NCBI RefSeq assembly: GCF_002099425.1
Contig: NW_018344262.1
Coordinates: 1,849,001 to 1,913,000, forward strand
Source of the DNA: Phascolarctos cinereus
Lineage: Eukaryota; Chordata; Mammalia; Diprotodontia; Phascolarctidae
Reading direction: 5' to 3'
DNA length: 64,000 nt
Positions 10,609 through 21,410 of the stretch are shown here, one piece after another. The notes under the pieces are model-generated. The model ran no database searches and was not told where the DNA came from. It worked only from the letters and a program-made list of their open reading frames with translations. Position 1 is the first letter of the stretch. The number at the start of each line of letters is the position of its first letter. The position numbers and the translations under genes are program-made.

Positions 10609-12025
10609 CTGAGCTTGATATGATAGACATCTGAAGAGAATTGAATGGGAATAAAAAGGAATGCACATTTTTCTCAGTGGTACATGGTACCCTTAAAGGT
10701 GGACCATTTATTAATTTATAAAAACTTTATAGTTAAATGCAGAGAAGCAGAAATATTAAATAAATCATTTTCAAAACATAATGCAATAAAGTTACATTCA
10801 ATAAAGTACCATGGAAACACGGATAAAAAATTAACTTGGAGACTAAGTAACCTAATCTTAAGAATGAGTGGGTTAGGGGCAGCTAGGTGGTACAGTGGAT
10901 AAAGCACTGGCCCTGAAGCCAGGAGGACCTGAGTTCAAATCCAGCTTTAGACACATAACACTTACTAGCTGTGTGACCCTGGGCAAGTCACTTAACCCCA
11001 ATTGCCAAAAAAAGAAAAAAAAGAATGAGTTGGTTAAAGAACAAGTCATAGCAACAATAAATAATGTTATTAAAGAGAATGGTAACAGTGAGACAATACA
11101 TAAAAACTTATGGGATGTAACAAAAACAATATTCAGAGGAAAATGTATATCTCTAAATGCTTATGTCAATAAAATAGAGAAATAACAGATTCAGATTAAT
11201 GAATTGGATATGAAGTTTTTAAAAATTAGGAAAAGAACAAATTCAAAATCTCCAGTTAAACACCAAATTGAAAAGCCTAAAAATTAAAAGTAAGATTAAT
11301 AAAACTGAATATAAGAAAGCCTATTGAATTAATAAATAAAACTAGGAGTTGGTTTTATAAGAAAAACTAATAAAATAGTTAAACCATTGGTTAATATGAT
11401 TTTTTTAAAGACAGAAGAAAAGTAATGACTAGTATTAAAAATGAAAAGGGTGAATGCAGGGAAGATGAAATTTAAAAATTATTAGGACTTATTTTGCCCT
11501 ATTATATGCCAATAAATTGAACAATTTAAGTGAAATAGAAGAAAAGTTACAAAAACAAAAACTGTCCAGATTAACAGAAGAGGGAATAGAATATTTAAAT
11601 AAACCTATTTTAGAAAAAGAAATTGAACAGGCCATTAATGAATTTCCTAAGAGGGGGAAAAACATTAGGATCAGATAGATTTGCGTGTGAAATGTACCAA
11701 ACATTTAAACACTGGCTGTTTAGGAATAATAGGCAAAGAAGGAATGCCACTAAACTCTTTTAACAAATATGGTTCTGATAGCTAAACTAGGAAAAGCAAA
11801 AACAGAAAAACAACACTACAGACTAGTTTCCCTAATGAATATTGATGTAAAAATCTGAAATAAAATACTAGCTAGGAGACTATAACAATATATCACAAAG
11901 ATTATACATTACGACCAAGAGGGATTTATACCAAGAATTCAGGGCTGGTTCAACATAAGGAAAGCTATTAACATAATTGATTATATATGATAATATCAAT
12001 AGAGGCAGAAAAAGCTTTTGACAAA
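10609..12025 (+). pseudogene. L1-A ORF2: end of endonuclease and start of reverse transcriptase
   Basis: It opens at the endonuclease C-terminus ('NGNKKECTFFSVVHGTLKVD', compare human L1 'TEYTFFSAPHHTYSKIDH'). It then runs through 'NLWDVTKTIFRGKCISLNAY' and the reverse transcriptase palm entry, with recognisable '[11 protein letters not shown]', 'YRLVSLMNIDVK' and '[20 protein letters not shown]'. The frame shifts repeatedly. The text stops at 'AEKAFDK', where another L1 is inserted, and resumes at 13172. Confidence 0.85.
10876..11020 (+). mobile_element. Short SINE with 16-bp TSD
   Basis: Short-tailed SINE ('gggcagctaggtggtacagt' to 'cttaaccccaattgccaaaa'). It is flanked by aagaatgagtgggtta (10860-10875) and aagaatgagttggtta (11021-11036). 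It is inserted in L1-A ORF2, whose frame continues on both sides ('TWRLSNLILRMS', then the 'NLWDVTKTIFRGKCISLNAY' segment). Confidence 0.95.
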
Positions 12026-13171
12026 GCCAGTGCAACCAAGACTAGGAAGGAAGCAGAAAACTGAGAAAGAAGTTTTACAACCAGTCTCTCTGATAAAGGC
12101 TTCATTTCTAAAATACATGGAGAATTAAGTCAAATTTATAAGAATACAAGTCATTGTATTCTCATTGTATTCTAATTGATAAATGATCAAAGAATATGAA
12201 CAGGCAGATGAAGGACTTCAGATGAAGAAACTAAGGCCATGTGTAGTTATATGAAAAAGTGCTTTAAATCACTATTGATTAGAGAGATGCAAATCAAAAC
12301 AACTCTGAGGTATTACATCACACCTATCAGATTGGCTAACATAACAAAACAGGAAAATGATAAATATTGGAGATGTGGGAAAATTGGAACACTAATGCAT
12401 TGTTGGTGGAGTTGTGAAATGATCCAACCATTCTGGAGAGCAATTTGGAACTATGCCCAAAAGGCTATAAAAGTGTGCATACTCTTTGACCCAGCAGTAA
12501 CACTTCTAGGGATGTATCCCAAAGAGATCATACAAATGGGAAAAGGACCCACATGTACAAAAATATTTATAGCAGCTCTTTTTGTGGTGGCAAAGATTTG
12601 GAAATTGAGAGGATATCCATCAATTGGAGAATGGCTGAACAAGTTGTGGTATATGAATGTAATGGAATACTATTGTGCTATAAGAAATGATGAGCAGGTG
12701 GACTTCAGAAAAACCTGGAAAGACTTACACAAAGTGATGCTGAGTGAAATGAGCAGAACCTGGAGAACATTGTATACAGTCACAGCAACATTGTCTGATG
12801 ACTTTGATAGACTTAGCCCTTCTCAGCAATGGAAGGATCTAAGACATCTCCAAAAGTCTCATGATGGAAAATGCTATCCACATCCAAAGAAAGAATTATG
12901 GGGTTTGAATGCAGATCAAAGCACACTATTTGCTGTTTTCTTTTCTTTTCTTTTGTTTCCTCTTTCTTGTGGTTCCTAGTATTGGTTCTAATTCTTTCTT
13001 GCAACATGACTAATGTGAAAATATGTTCAATATGAATGTGTATGTATAGCCTATATCAGATTGAATGCCATCTTGGGGAAGGAGATGGGGAGGGAGGGGG
13101 AGAAAAATTAAAAACTCAAAAGCTTATGTAAATGATTGTTGATATATCAAAATAAATTAATTAATAAAAAG
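12026..13171 (+). mobile_element. 5'-truncated L1 nested in L1-A, with TSD
   Basis: It holds the ORF2 C-terminus, a 3' UTR and an A-rich tail ending 'aattaattaataaaaag'. Flanks are aaaaagcttttgacaaa (12009-12025) and aaaaggcttttgtcaaaa (13172-13189), a duplication of about 17 bp of L1-A reverse transcriptase code. From 12239 a 246-codon frame is still open and carries 'YWRCGKIGTLMHCWWSCEMI', the C-terminal Cys-rich motif, then 'LNKLWYMNVMEYYCAIRNDE'. It is younger than L1-A. Confidence 0.95.
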
Positions 13172-14255
13172 AAAAGGCTTTTGTCAAAATGTAATGCTCA
13201 TTCATATTAAAAAAAAACACTTGAAAGCATAGATATAAATGGATATTTCCTTAAAATGGTAAGCATCTACCTAAAACCATCAGGTAGCATTATCTGTAAC
13301 AGGGATAAGCTAGAAGCCTTCCCAGTAAGATCAGAAATGAAACAAGGATGCCCATTGTCACCAATATTATTCAATATTGTATTTGAAATGCTAGCTATTA
13401 CAATAAGAGAAGAAAAAGAAATTGAAGAAATCAGAATGGGCAACAAGCTAATAAAACTATCTCTTTTTGCAGCCAATATTATGATGTTATACTTGGAAAA
13501 TCCTAGAGATTCAACTAAAATAACTAGTTGTGACAATTAATAATTAATAATTTTAGCAAAGTTGCAGGATATAAAATAAACCCACATGAATCATCAGCAT
13601 TTCTATATATCACCAATAAAGCACTGCAAGAAGAGATAGTACATTTAAAGTAACTGTGGGCAATATAAAATACCTGAGAGTATACCTGCCAAGACAAACA
13701 CAGATACTATATGAACATTTTCATACAAATAAAGTCAGATTTAAATAATTGGAGAAATATTTCATGAATGGGCCAAGCTAGTATAATAAAAATGACAATT
13801 TTACCTAAATTAATTTACTTATTCAGTGCCATCCTAATTAAATTACCAAAAAATTATTTTATTGAGCTAGAAAAAATAATAACAAAATTCCAAATTTTCT
13901 TTCCAATTTTTCTTCCAAAATTCAATTGGAAGAAGAAAAAGTCAAGAATGTCAAAAGAATTAATAACAAAAAATGTAAAGGAAAGAGGTTTAGCAGTGCC
14001 AGATCTTAAACTGTATGGTATATATAATGGATAATTTTGATTACATTAAATTAAAAAGGGGTTGTACAAATAAAACTAATGAAGCCAAAATTAGAAGGAA
14101 AGCAAAAAATTAGGAAAACATTTATCAGCATTTCCTCAGATAAAGGCATTATATCTCATACATATAGAGAACTTTATAAGAATATGAATCATTCTCCAAT
14201 TGATAAATCATCAAAGGATATGAACAGGCATTTTTTTGGAGGAAGAAATCACAGC
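13172..14255 (+). pseudogene. L1-A ORF2: reverse transcriptase core and thumb
   Basis: It carries 'RSEMKQGCPLSPILFNIVFE' (RT motif with QGCPLSP) and 'LFAANIMMLYLENPRDSTK', where the catalytic FADD has become FAAN. Downstream are 'YKINPHESSAFLYITN' and 'LPKLIYLFSAILIKLPKNYF'. Stops interrupt it near 13538 and later. It rejoins the frame cut at 12025. Confidence 0.85.
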
Positions 14256-14371
14256 TCTTTCTCTCTCTTCTCCTCTCTTCTCTCTTCTCTTCTCTTCTCT
14301 TCTCTTCTCTTCTCTTCTCTTCTCTTCTCTTCTCTTCTCTTCTCTTCTCTTCTCTTCTCTTCTCTTCTCTC
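14256..14371. repeat. (TTCTC)n tract
   Basis: About 20 units of tctct/ttctc replace a stretch of L1-A ORF2, whose text resumes at about 14455 ('aaaaatgttctaaatcatta'). It is homopyrimidine on the plus strand. Between 14385 and 14455 lies AT-rich text with repeated 'atattatataatat'. Confidence 0.95.
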
Positions 14372-14454
14372 TGTATGTATGATATATAAAAACATATAAT
14401 ATGTTTTCATATAATATGAAATATTATATAATATTATGAATATTATATAATATG

Positions 14455-15585
14455 AAAAATGTTCTAAATCATTATTGATTAGAGAAAAGCACATTAAAAT
14501 AATTTTGAGATACCATCACATACCTATCAGATTGGCTAAAATGATAGAAGGAGAAAATGACAAATGTTGGAATGGATATGGAAAAATTGGAACACTAATA
14601 TGCTGTTGGTAGAACTGTGAATCGATTTAACCATTTTGGAGATGAATCTGGAATTATTCCCAAAGAGTTATAAAAGTATGTATATCCTTTGACCCAGCAA
14701 TACCATGACTATGTCTGTATCCCAAAGAGATCAGAGGAAAAAGAAAAGGTTCTATATGTACAAAAATATTTATGGCAGCTCTTTTTGTGGTGGCAAAGAA
14801 TTGAAAATTGACATCCATCAATTAAGAAATGGCTGGACAAGTTGCGGTATAGTAGTGTGATGGAATATTATTGTGCTATACTGATGTAAAGTGAAGTGAG
14901 AAAAAAAAAAGAGGAGAACATTGTACATAGTAACAGCGATATTGTACTATGATCAATTGTAAATGACTTAGCTATTCTCAGAAATACAATGATCTAATGT
15001 AACTCCAAAAGACTCATGATGAAAACTGGTATCCACCTCCAGAGAAAGAGCTGATGGAGCCTGAATGTAGATCAAAGTTTACATTTTAAACTTTCTTTAT
15101 TTTTCTGGAGGTTTTTTATGTGTGTTTTCTTTTGCAGCATGGCTAATATAGAAATATGTTTTGCATGCCTTCACATGTATTGTTACGTTTTTCTTGTTCA
15201 TTTGTGTTTCAGTTGTGTCTAGCTTTTGGTGACCCCATGTGGGGTTTTCTTGACAAAGATACTGGAGTGGTTTGTCATTTTCTTTTCTAGCTCATTATAC
15301 AGATGAGAAAACTGAGGCTAACAAGGTTCAATGACTTGCCCAGGGTCACACAGCTAGTAAATATCTGAGGCCAAGTCGTAACTTAGGAAGATGGTTTTCC
15401 CGACTCTGAACCCAGCACTCTAAACATTGCAGTGCCACCTAACTGCCCTGTCAGATGTGTGATCTATATCAAATTGCTTGCCTTCTCAAGGAGTGGGGAG
15501 GGGAGGGAGATAATATGGAATTAAATTAAGTTTAAAAAACTAACATCAAAAAAATTTTTTTACATGTAATTGAGAAAAAAAAAGA
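14455..15585 (+). pseudogene. L1-A ORF2 C-terminus and 3' UTR
   Basis: It contains degraded 'FDPAIP' and 'VAKN' parts of ORF2 (about 14690-14880), then the L1 3' UTR with 'atgttttgcatgcc' and 'cttctcaaggagtggggagg'. It ends 'tttacatgtaattgag' plus A-rich tail. A Mar1 SINE (15186-15450) interrupts the 3' UTR. Confidence 0.8.
15186..15450 (-). mobile_element. Mar1-type SINE with RTE tail
   Basis: Reverse complement of the long form. The tail 'gtggggttttcttgac ... gtggtttgtcattttc' lies at the left and the tRNA-like head 'gccacctaactgccc' at the right. Confidence 0.9.
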
Positions 15586-15879
15586 CCCCACCAAAACAAA
15601 TGAACAAACATGCCAAAAAATCACAACAAAACACCAGAACTCATAAATCCAAATGAAGGTTGTCCTCCAAGAAGAGACCTTGGAGACAAACTCATTCATT
15701 GCAAGGATTTTGTTCTCAATGTTTCAGAAACTCTTCTTTGGGAATGGCCTTAGGGGCTGGTTTATGAGCCATGTAAGAAATCCAGGATACCTTGCTTTAT
15801 AGTCATACCATGCATTTGGCTGCAAATAGAATTATGCAGTGTGATTTTATGCTTCATTTACTTGACTCAAGTAACAAGC
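15586..15879. other. Unassigned
   Basis: Between the L1-A tail and an L2 LINE. I recognise no repeat family or open frame. It contains 'cttggagacaaactcattc' and 'gccatgtaagaaatccagg', which could be an old, unrecognised repeat. Confidence 0.4.
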
Positions 15880-16990
15880 ATTTATTGTGCCTTTATTGTG
15901 GGCAGCTAGGTGGCGCAGTGGAGACAGCATCAGGCCTATGGTCAAAAAGACCTGAATTCTAATTTAGTCTCAGACACTTCCTCGCTGTGTGACCCCAGGC
16001 AAGTCATTTAACCCTGTTTGCCTCAGTTTTCTCATCTGTCAAATGAACTGGAGAAGGAAATGGTAAGCCACTCCAATATCTTTGCCCAAAAAACCCAAAT
16101 GGGGTTACTGAAAAATGACTGAGCAACAACATGGGCCAGGCATAGAACTAGGCTCTCAGGGTACAGGAACAAAAACAAAATAGCCCATGTCTCAAGGAGC
16201 TAACCACCTAGCTGGGAGAAACAATGCCTATATAGGTATGTAGAAAATAGATACAAGGAAATCTTTGGAGGAAGTCACTAGCATCTGAGGTTGGAGGGTG
16301 TTGGTCATGAAAAATTTCACGTGGAAGGTGGCATTTGAATCTTGAAGGAAATTAAGAGTTCTAAGAGGTTGGAGTGAGGAGATAGTGCATTCCATAGATG
16401 GAGAACCGTAAGTGCAAAGGCATAAAGAAGATGGGGTGTCCTGTGTTTGGAAGAGTAGAAAGGTCGGTTTCCCTAGACCTCAGTGGATGTGAAGGGGAGT
16501 AGCATGCAATAAGGTCAGAAAGCTAGGTTCTGGCCAAATTGTGAAAGGTTTTAAATGCCAAACAAAGAAACTTCCATTTAATCCTTGAAGTAATAGGGAG
16601 CCACTGAAGTTTATTGAAGAAGGGAATGACATTGTTAGACATGAGCTTTAGGAAGCAGTGTGGAAGATGAATCAGGAGAAAGACTTAAGACAAAGATAAC
16701 AATGAAAAGGTTATTGCCAGAGTGCAGGCAATAGGTAATGATGGCCTGAACTAGGATGGCAGCCTTGTGAGTAGAGACAAGGGGACAAATATGAGAGATG
16801 TGAAAGTGGAAACAGCAAATTTGGCAAATGATCAAATGCGTGGGATGAAGGAGGCTGAGGAGTCAAGGATGACACTGAGATTATAAATTTGGGAGACCAG
16901 ATGGCAGTGTTATAAACATTAATAGAGAAATTAGAAGTAGGAGTAGGGTTGGGGAGGGAATGGAGTGAATTCTGTTTGGGATATGTTGAG
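15880..16990 (-). mobile_element. L2 LINE, 3' part (split by a SINE)
   Basis: Minus-strand L2: the 3' end 'caagcatttattgtgcc' at the left, then 'gggccaggcatagaacta', 'ggagccactgaagtttattg' and 'gtcaaggatgacactgag'. This is the usual order upstream from the L2 3' end. A Mar1 SINE (15900-16131) splits it. No open frame remains. Confidence 0.8.
15900..16131 (+). mobile_element. Mar1-type SINE with RTE tail
   Basis: The head 'gggcagctaggtggcgcagt' keeps an exact box-A-like TGGCGCAGTGG. The tail ends 'actgagcaacaac'. It is inserted within the L2 3' end. Confidence 0.9.
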
Positions 16991-17191
16991 TTCTATATGC
17001 CTACAAATTTGTTCTTTAAGGACGATCACCCCACTGAGGGTCATCCAAAAGCATGAGATGTAAGCTCTCTGAAGACAGTTGCCAAAGAAGTGCTACAAAT
17101 ATTCTGAAGAATCCCTGTGTGCTCCTAAAGGGGTCACCTTGAAGAGACTACCATTTCTTTGGCTGTATAAATCCTCGATTTTTAAATTTTA
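16991..17191. other. Unassigned
   Basis: A 200-bp spacer between the L2 and the Tigger element. I see nothing recognisable. Confidence 0.4.
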
Positions 17192-17810
17192 CAGTTATCC
17201 CTTCCACATCGTGACCTTCCCCATTGTGGTTTTGATACATCACTGGTCAGCATAAGAAATTAGATGTTTCCTTCAGTGTTTTGTGCCAGAGGTTAGAAAA
17301 TACCTTGCCAGCAAAGGATTACCCTTTAAAGTGTTCTTGCTTCTGGACAATGCCCCCAGCCACCCAGAACTCCATGAATTCCATGTTGAAGGCACTGAAG
17401 TCATCTACATGCCACCTAACACAATATCTCTTATTCATACTTTTGATCCGGGGCTAATACAGACATTTAAGGCACATTACACATGCTACTCAATGGTTAT
17501 TTTTTAATGTCTTTTTTTATACATGCAGTATGTTCAGTATTACTCTCCTCAACTTTGTTTCATTTGAAAATTTTTCATATTTATTTCATATCTTAAAATT
17601 TCTTTTTCCTACAGTATTTTTACTCAACATTGACCTACATGTAACTTAACCCAAATTTTACAATAAGGTACTATAAACACCCCATAAAAGGAAAAGAAAA
17701 AATTCAGACTGCTTCTTGAGTACGAAGGGAGGGCTAAAATGTTTTAAATGAGTTTTTCAGATCATTGGGGTGTCAAGCCCCTAACCTCTGTGATGTGGAA
17801 GGGATAACTG
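17192..17810 (+). mobile_element. Tigger/pogo DNA transposon, internally deleted
   Basis: The terminal inverted repeats CAGTTATCCCTTCCACATC (17192-17210) and its exact reverse complement (17792-17810) are 19/19 identical. TA flanks (17190-17191 and 17811-17812) match the TA target duplication of Tc1/mariner/pogo elements. It is 619 bp, far below the roughly 2.4 kb or more of complete Tiggers, so most of it was deleted before or after insertion. It keeps one piece of transposase code at about 17285-17490. Confidence 0.92.
17285..17507 (+). pseudogene. Tigger transposase fragment (DDE domain)
   Basis: A 70-codon open piece reads 'VRKYLASKGLPFKVFLLLDN', then 'APSHPELHEF', 'EVIYMPPNTISLIHTFDPGL' and 'IQTFKAHY'. 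It matches the second half of the Tigger/CENP-B-like DDE catalytic domain, where LLLDNAPxHP holds the second Asp and 'xxxDxGxIxxFK' the third; both Asp are present. The N-terminal DNA-binding domains and the first catalytic Asp are absent, so it has no activity. The flanking transposon ends confirm the origin. Confidence 0.9.
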
Positions 17811-17937
17811 TAAACCATTATCACAACTTAGAGTCGCACCCTGAAGAGACAGAGACTTGGTGACATGGGAAAAAGGGAAGATGGAACTCTCAGGCAAGTG
17901 GCCTTAATCTCCCAAAAGTTGGTGAGATCACCTTTTG
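17811..17937. other. Unassigned spacer
   Basis: A 127-bp stretch between the TA flank of the Tigger element and the L1 target duplication. I recognise no repeat. Confidence 0.4.
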
Positions 17938-17950
17938 AAAATGATGTTAC

Positions 17951-19690
17951 AATTCTACCTAAATTAATTTACTTATTCAGTACCATACCAATCAAACACC
18001 AAATATTATTTTATAGAACTAGAAAAAATAATAACAAGATTCATCTGGAAGAACAAAAGTTCCAGAATATCAAGGGAACTATCTAGGGAAGGTGGCCTAG
18101 CCATTCCTGATCTTACATTGTATTATAAAGCAGCAATCATCAGAACTACCTGGTACTGGCTAAGAAATAGAGTGGTGAATGAGTGGGATAGGTTAGGTAC
18201 ACAAGACACAGTAGTCAATGGCTATAGTAATCTACTGTTTGATAAACCCAAAGACTCCAGATTCTGGGATAAGAACTCACTATTTGATAAAAACTGCTGG
18301 GAAAACTGGAAAATAGTATGGCAGAAACTAGACACAGACCAGCATCTTGCACTATATGTTAAGATAAGGTCAAAATGGATACATGATTTAGACATAAAGG
18401 ATGAAGCTATAAGCAAATTAGTAGAGCAAGGAATAGTTTACCTGTCAGATCTATGGAGAACAGAAGAATTTATGACCAAACAAGAGATAGAGAACATTAT
18501 GAAATGCAAAATGGATAATTTTGACTACATTAAATTAAAAAGTTTTTGCACAAACACAGCCAATGCAACCAAGATTAGAAGGGAAGCACAAAGCTGAGAA
18601 ATAATTTTTATAGCCAGTGTCTCTGATAAAACCTTCAGTTCTAAAAAATATTGAGAATTGAATCAAATTTATAAGAATATAAGTCATTCCCCAGTTGATA
18701 AATGGTCAAAAGATATGAACAAGCAGTTTTCAGATGAAGAAATTAAAAATATCTATAGTCATATGAAAAAATTTTCTAAATCACTATAAATTAGAGAAAT
18801 GCACATCAAAACCACCTATCAAAAAAGGAAAAATGATAGATGTTGGAGAAGATGTGGGAAAATTGGAACACTAGCGAATGCATTGTTGGTGGAGTTGTGA
18901 AATGATCCAACCATTCTGGAGAGCAATTTGGAACTATGCCCAAAAGGAAACCAAACCACACATACCCTTTGATCCAGCAATACCACTATTAGGTCTGTAT
19001 CCCAAAGAGATGATGAAAAAAGGGAAAAGGATCCACATGTACAAAAATATTTATTGCAGTTCTTTTTGTGGTGGCAAAGAACTGGATATTGAGGAAATCC
19101 CCATCAGTTGAGGAATGGCTGAACAAGTTGTGGTATATGAATGTAATTGAATACATTCCATAAGAAATGTAATGGAATACATTGTGGTATATGAATGTAA
19201 TGGAATACATTCCATAAGAAATGATCAGCAGACAGATTTCAGAAAAACCTGGAAAGACTTGCATGAATTGATGCTGAGTGAAGTGAGCAGAACCAGGAGA
19301 ACATTGTACACAGTAACAGCAACATTGTGTGAAGGCCAACCTTGCTAGACTTAGCTCCTCTCAGCAATGCAATGATCTAAGACAATTCCAAAAGACTCAT
19401 AATGGAAAATGCTATCCACATCCAGAGAAAGAACTATGGAATCCGAATGCAGATGGAAGCATACTATTTTCTGTTCTTTTTTGTGTTTTTTTTTCTTTCT
19501 CATGGTTTTCCATTTTGTTCTGATTCTTCTTTCACAATATCACTAAAGTGGAAATATGTTTGATATGGTTGTACATATATAGCCTATATCAGATTGCATG
19601 CCATCATGGAGAGGGGGGAGGGAAAGGAGGGGGGAAATTTAGAGCTCAAAATCTTATAAAAGTGAATGTTGAAAACTAAAAATAAAAAAG
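17951..19690 (+). mobile_element. 5'-truncated L1 with 13-bp TSD
   Basis: 1.74 kb of ORF2 C-terminal half, 3' UTR and tail. Target duplications are aaaatgatgttac (17938-17950) and aaagtgatgttac (19691-19703). A 159-codon frame from 18118 is intact ('AAIIRTTWYWLRNRVVNEWD', 'LGTQDTVVNGYSNLLFDKPK', 'MTKQEIENIMKCKMDNFDYI'). After a frameshift come 'HCWWSCEMIQPFWRAIWNYA' and 'IPFDPAIPLLGLYPKEM'. A 54-bp local duplication lies at 19130-19230. This is among the best preserved L1 pieces here. Confidence 0.95.
19130..19230. repeat. 54-bp tandem duplication inside L1
   Basis: 'gtggtatatgaatgtaat' followed by 'gaatacattccataagaaat' occurs at 19130 and again at 19184, so the period is 54 bp. It duplicates the ORF2 segment for LWYMNVxEYI and disrupts the C-terminus. 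Confidence 0.9.
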
Positions 19691-19703
19691 AAAGTGATGT
19701 TAC

Positions 19704-20590
19704 TACAGACTTGAGGAGAGAGGAAAAAGGCTAGAACAATCCCCATGGAGAGGTCAGTAAAGAATTACATAATATCCACTCTGGGAAGGACCTCAGAAAA
19801 CCTTTAGTCTAACTCATACCTGACCAAGAATGCTCTCTACAACAGAAAGGCCACATAACATAGTGAAAGAGCTTTGTGATTGAAGTAGGAAAACATGGGC
19901 TGTACTCTGATGTTCTGCTGTTTGCTAACTGTGATCTTGTGTAAGTCACAACTCCATTTCCTCATCTGCAAAATAAAGGGGATAGATGATCTCTGAAATA
20001 CCTAAATCCTATATCAACAGTAAACATCAACAAAAAGTGTTTGACCAGCTTCATCTTGAAGACCTTCAATGAAGGGGAGAACTACTCCAGCCCAAAGCAG
20101 CCAGGGCCACGTTGGTAGTCAAGCCTTTTAGTGTACCATGATCGTTTTCCTCTCGTGGTCTTGGAGATGGTGGGAGGGATTCAGGGGACAGCAAAATACC
20201 AGAGAATGGGAGTGTAGACCGATGGCAGAGGTAGAAATTGGTGAAAACAGAGGCCAAAGCTCTGAGATTCTAGTGCAGTCAGGAATGGCCTACTGGACTA
20301 GATGAAGTGGGAAGAATAGAGGGATTAAAGTATTAACCATCTCCTTCTCCTTGAGTGAGAGTTTCTAGTGGCTTTGGGGGTTGAGATGATGCTTGGCTTG
20401 ATTTTTTTGCATGCTTAATCAATACTAGCACTGATCTTCAAATGACTTTCCTCTTCTCTGCCGGGTCATTTGTTTCTTCCTCCCATCAAATTCAAGTCAT
20501 TCTACTCATCACTTGTTCTAAGACACTCAACTTTTCAGCCTCTCTACTTCTCCTTCCACTTTCTCCTGCCTGAGCCTCTTCTCTAGGCCA
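19704..20590. other. Unassigned, with a THER1/MIR3-like relic
   Basis: A decayed CORE-SINE lies at about 19850-20010 on the plus strand ('gtgtaagtcac', 'cctcatctgcaaaataaagg', 'atagatgatctctgaaat'). I recognise nothing else and see no coding frame. Confidence 0.5.
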
Positions 20591-20990
20591 AATTTCCTTT
20601 CATTCCAGCTTTGTCACTAACTTCTTATATGACCTTGAACAAACCACTTAAATTCTATGGGCCTCAGTTTCCACATCAATAAAATGAGCAGGTTCTCTAT
20701 GATTCCTTCCAGCTTGGATGTTCTGTGTTTAAAGGATTCTTCCTGACTGCAAGGCAAGGATAAATTGAATAGGGATCATAGGATCTGAGCTCTAGATCTG
20801 GAAGGGACCTCAGAGGTCAATTAGTCCAACCTTTTCACTTTACAGGCAAGGAAACTGAGGTCCAGTGAGGAGAAGGGACTTGCTCTGGGTCACACATTGA
20901 ATCCTAGGTCTACATCCAGAAGGGACTTCACAGGCCATTGAATCCCATCCCCTCCTTTTATAGAGGAGAAAACTGGGACTCAAGGAGGTT
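20591..20990. mobile_element. THER1/MIR3-type CORE-SINEs, one plus, two minus
   Basis: The plus copy at 20610-20715 has 'gggcctcagtttccacatc' and 'ttccagcttggatg'. The minus copy at 20768-20895 has 'ctggaagggacctcagag' and 'aggaaactgaggtcca'. A second minus fragment at 20900-20990 has 'agaagggacttcacagg' and 'gaaaactgggactcaag'. Confidence 0.7.
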
Positions 20991-20994
20991 AAGG

Positions 20995-21410
20995 CATGCA
21001 TTTATTAAGCACTTATTGTGTGCTAGATACTGTGCTAAGCATGAGAGATACAAACAAAGGTGAAACTCCAAAATGACAGATACAATAAAACTATACACCA
21101 TTCCAACTCTCAATTCTAATGGGTAGGGATATAACATGTGAATAACTAGGTACCTATGAGACACGGACAGAGTATATGAAAGCAATTTGAAAGAGGAAGA
21201 CCCTGGCAGAGGTAGGGGGGCTAGAAAAAGCCTCTTGATGAAGATGGTATTTGTGTGGAGTCCTGAAGGTAGCCGTAGAAACTGAGAGATAGAGGTGAGG
21301 GAGGAGAGCATTCCAGGCCCATGCCTGGAGGGAGAGATAGTCAATGCAAAAGCATGGAGGTGAGAAATGAAGTGTTGTGTTCAAGTAATTTAAGATTAAC
21401 TTGCCCAAAG
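20995..21410 (-). mobile_element. L2 LINE 3' end
   Basis: 'gcatttattaagcacttatt', 'gctagatactgtgctaagc' and 'gaggagagcattccagg' in the order of a reversed L2 3' end. Confidence 0.8.

Larger units (their letters stand above)
4831..15585 (+). mobile_element. Old near-full-length L1 with nested insertions (L1-A)
   Basis: All L1 parts occur in order: a 5' UTR piece (about 4831-5440), ORF1 (5447-6512), a long inter-ORF spacer (6513-7545 without SINEs), ORF2 in pieces (7545-7617, 10609-12025, 13172-15060) and a 3' UTR ending in an A-rich tail near 15585. Nested insertions are SINEs at 7038-7137, 7212-7463, 10876-11020 and 15186-15450, a half-L1 (7618-10608), a 5'-truncated L1 (12026-13171) and a TTCTC tract. 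Residue 37 to about 171 of the endonuclease is missing at the half-L1 junction. The reverse transcriptase box reads FAAN instead of FADD. The element is dead. Confidence 0.85.

Noticed and set aside
10609-15060. A functional L1 ORF2
   Set aside because: The frame is broken many times, the endonuclease is partly missing and the catalytic FADD is FAAN.
15900-15980. A tRNA gene suggested by box A and box B
   Set aside because: The SINE heads lack a foldable acceptor and anticodon arm, and all continue into CORE/RTE sequence.
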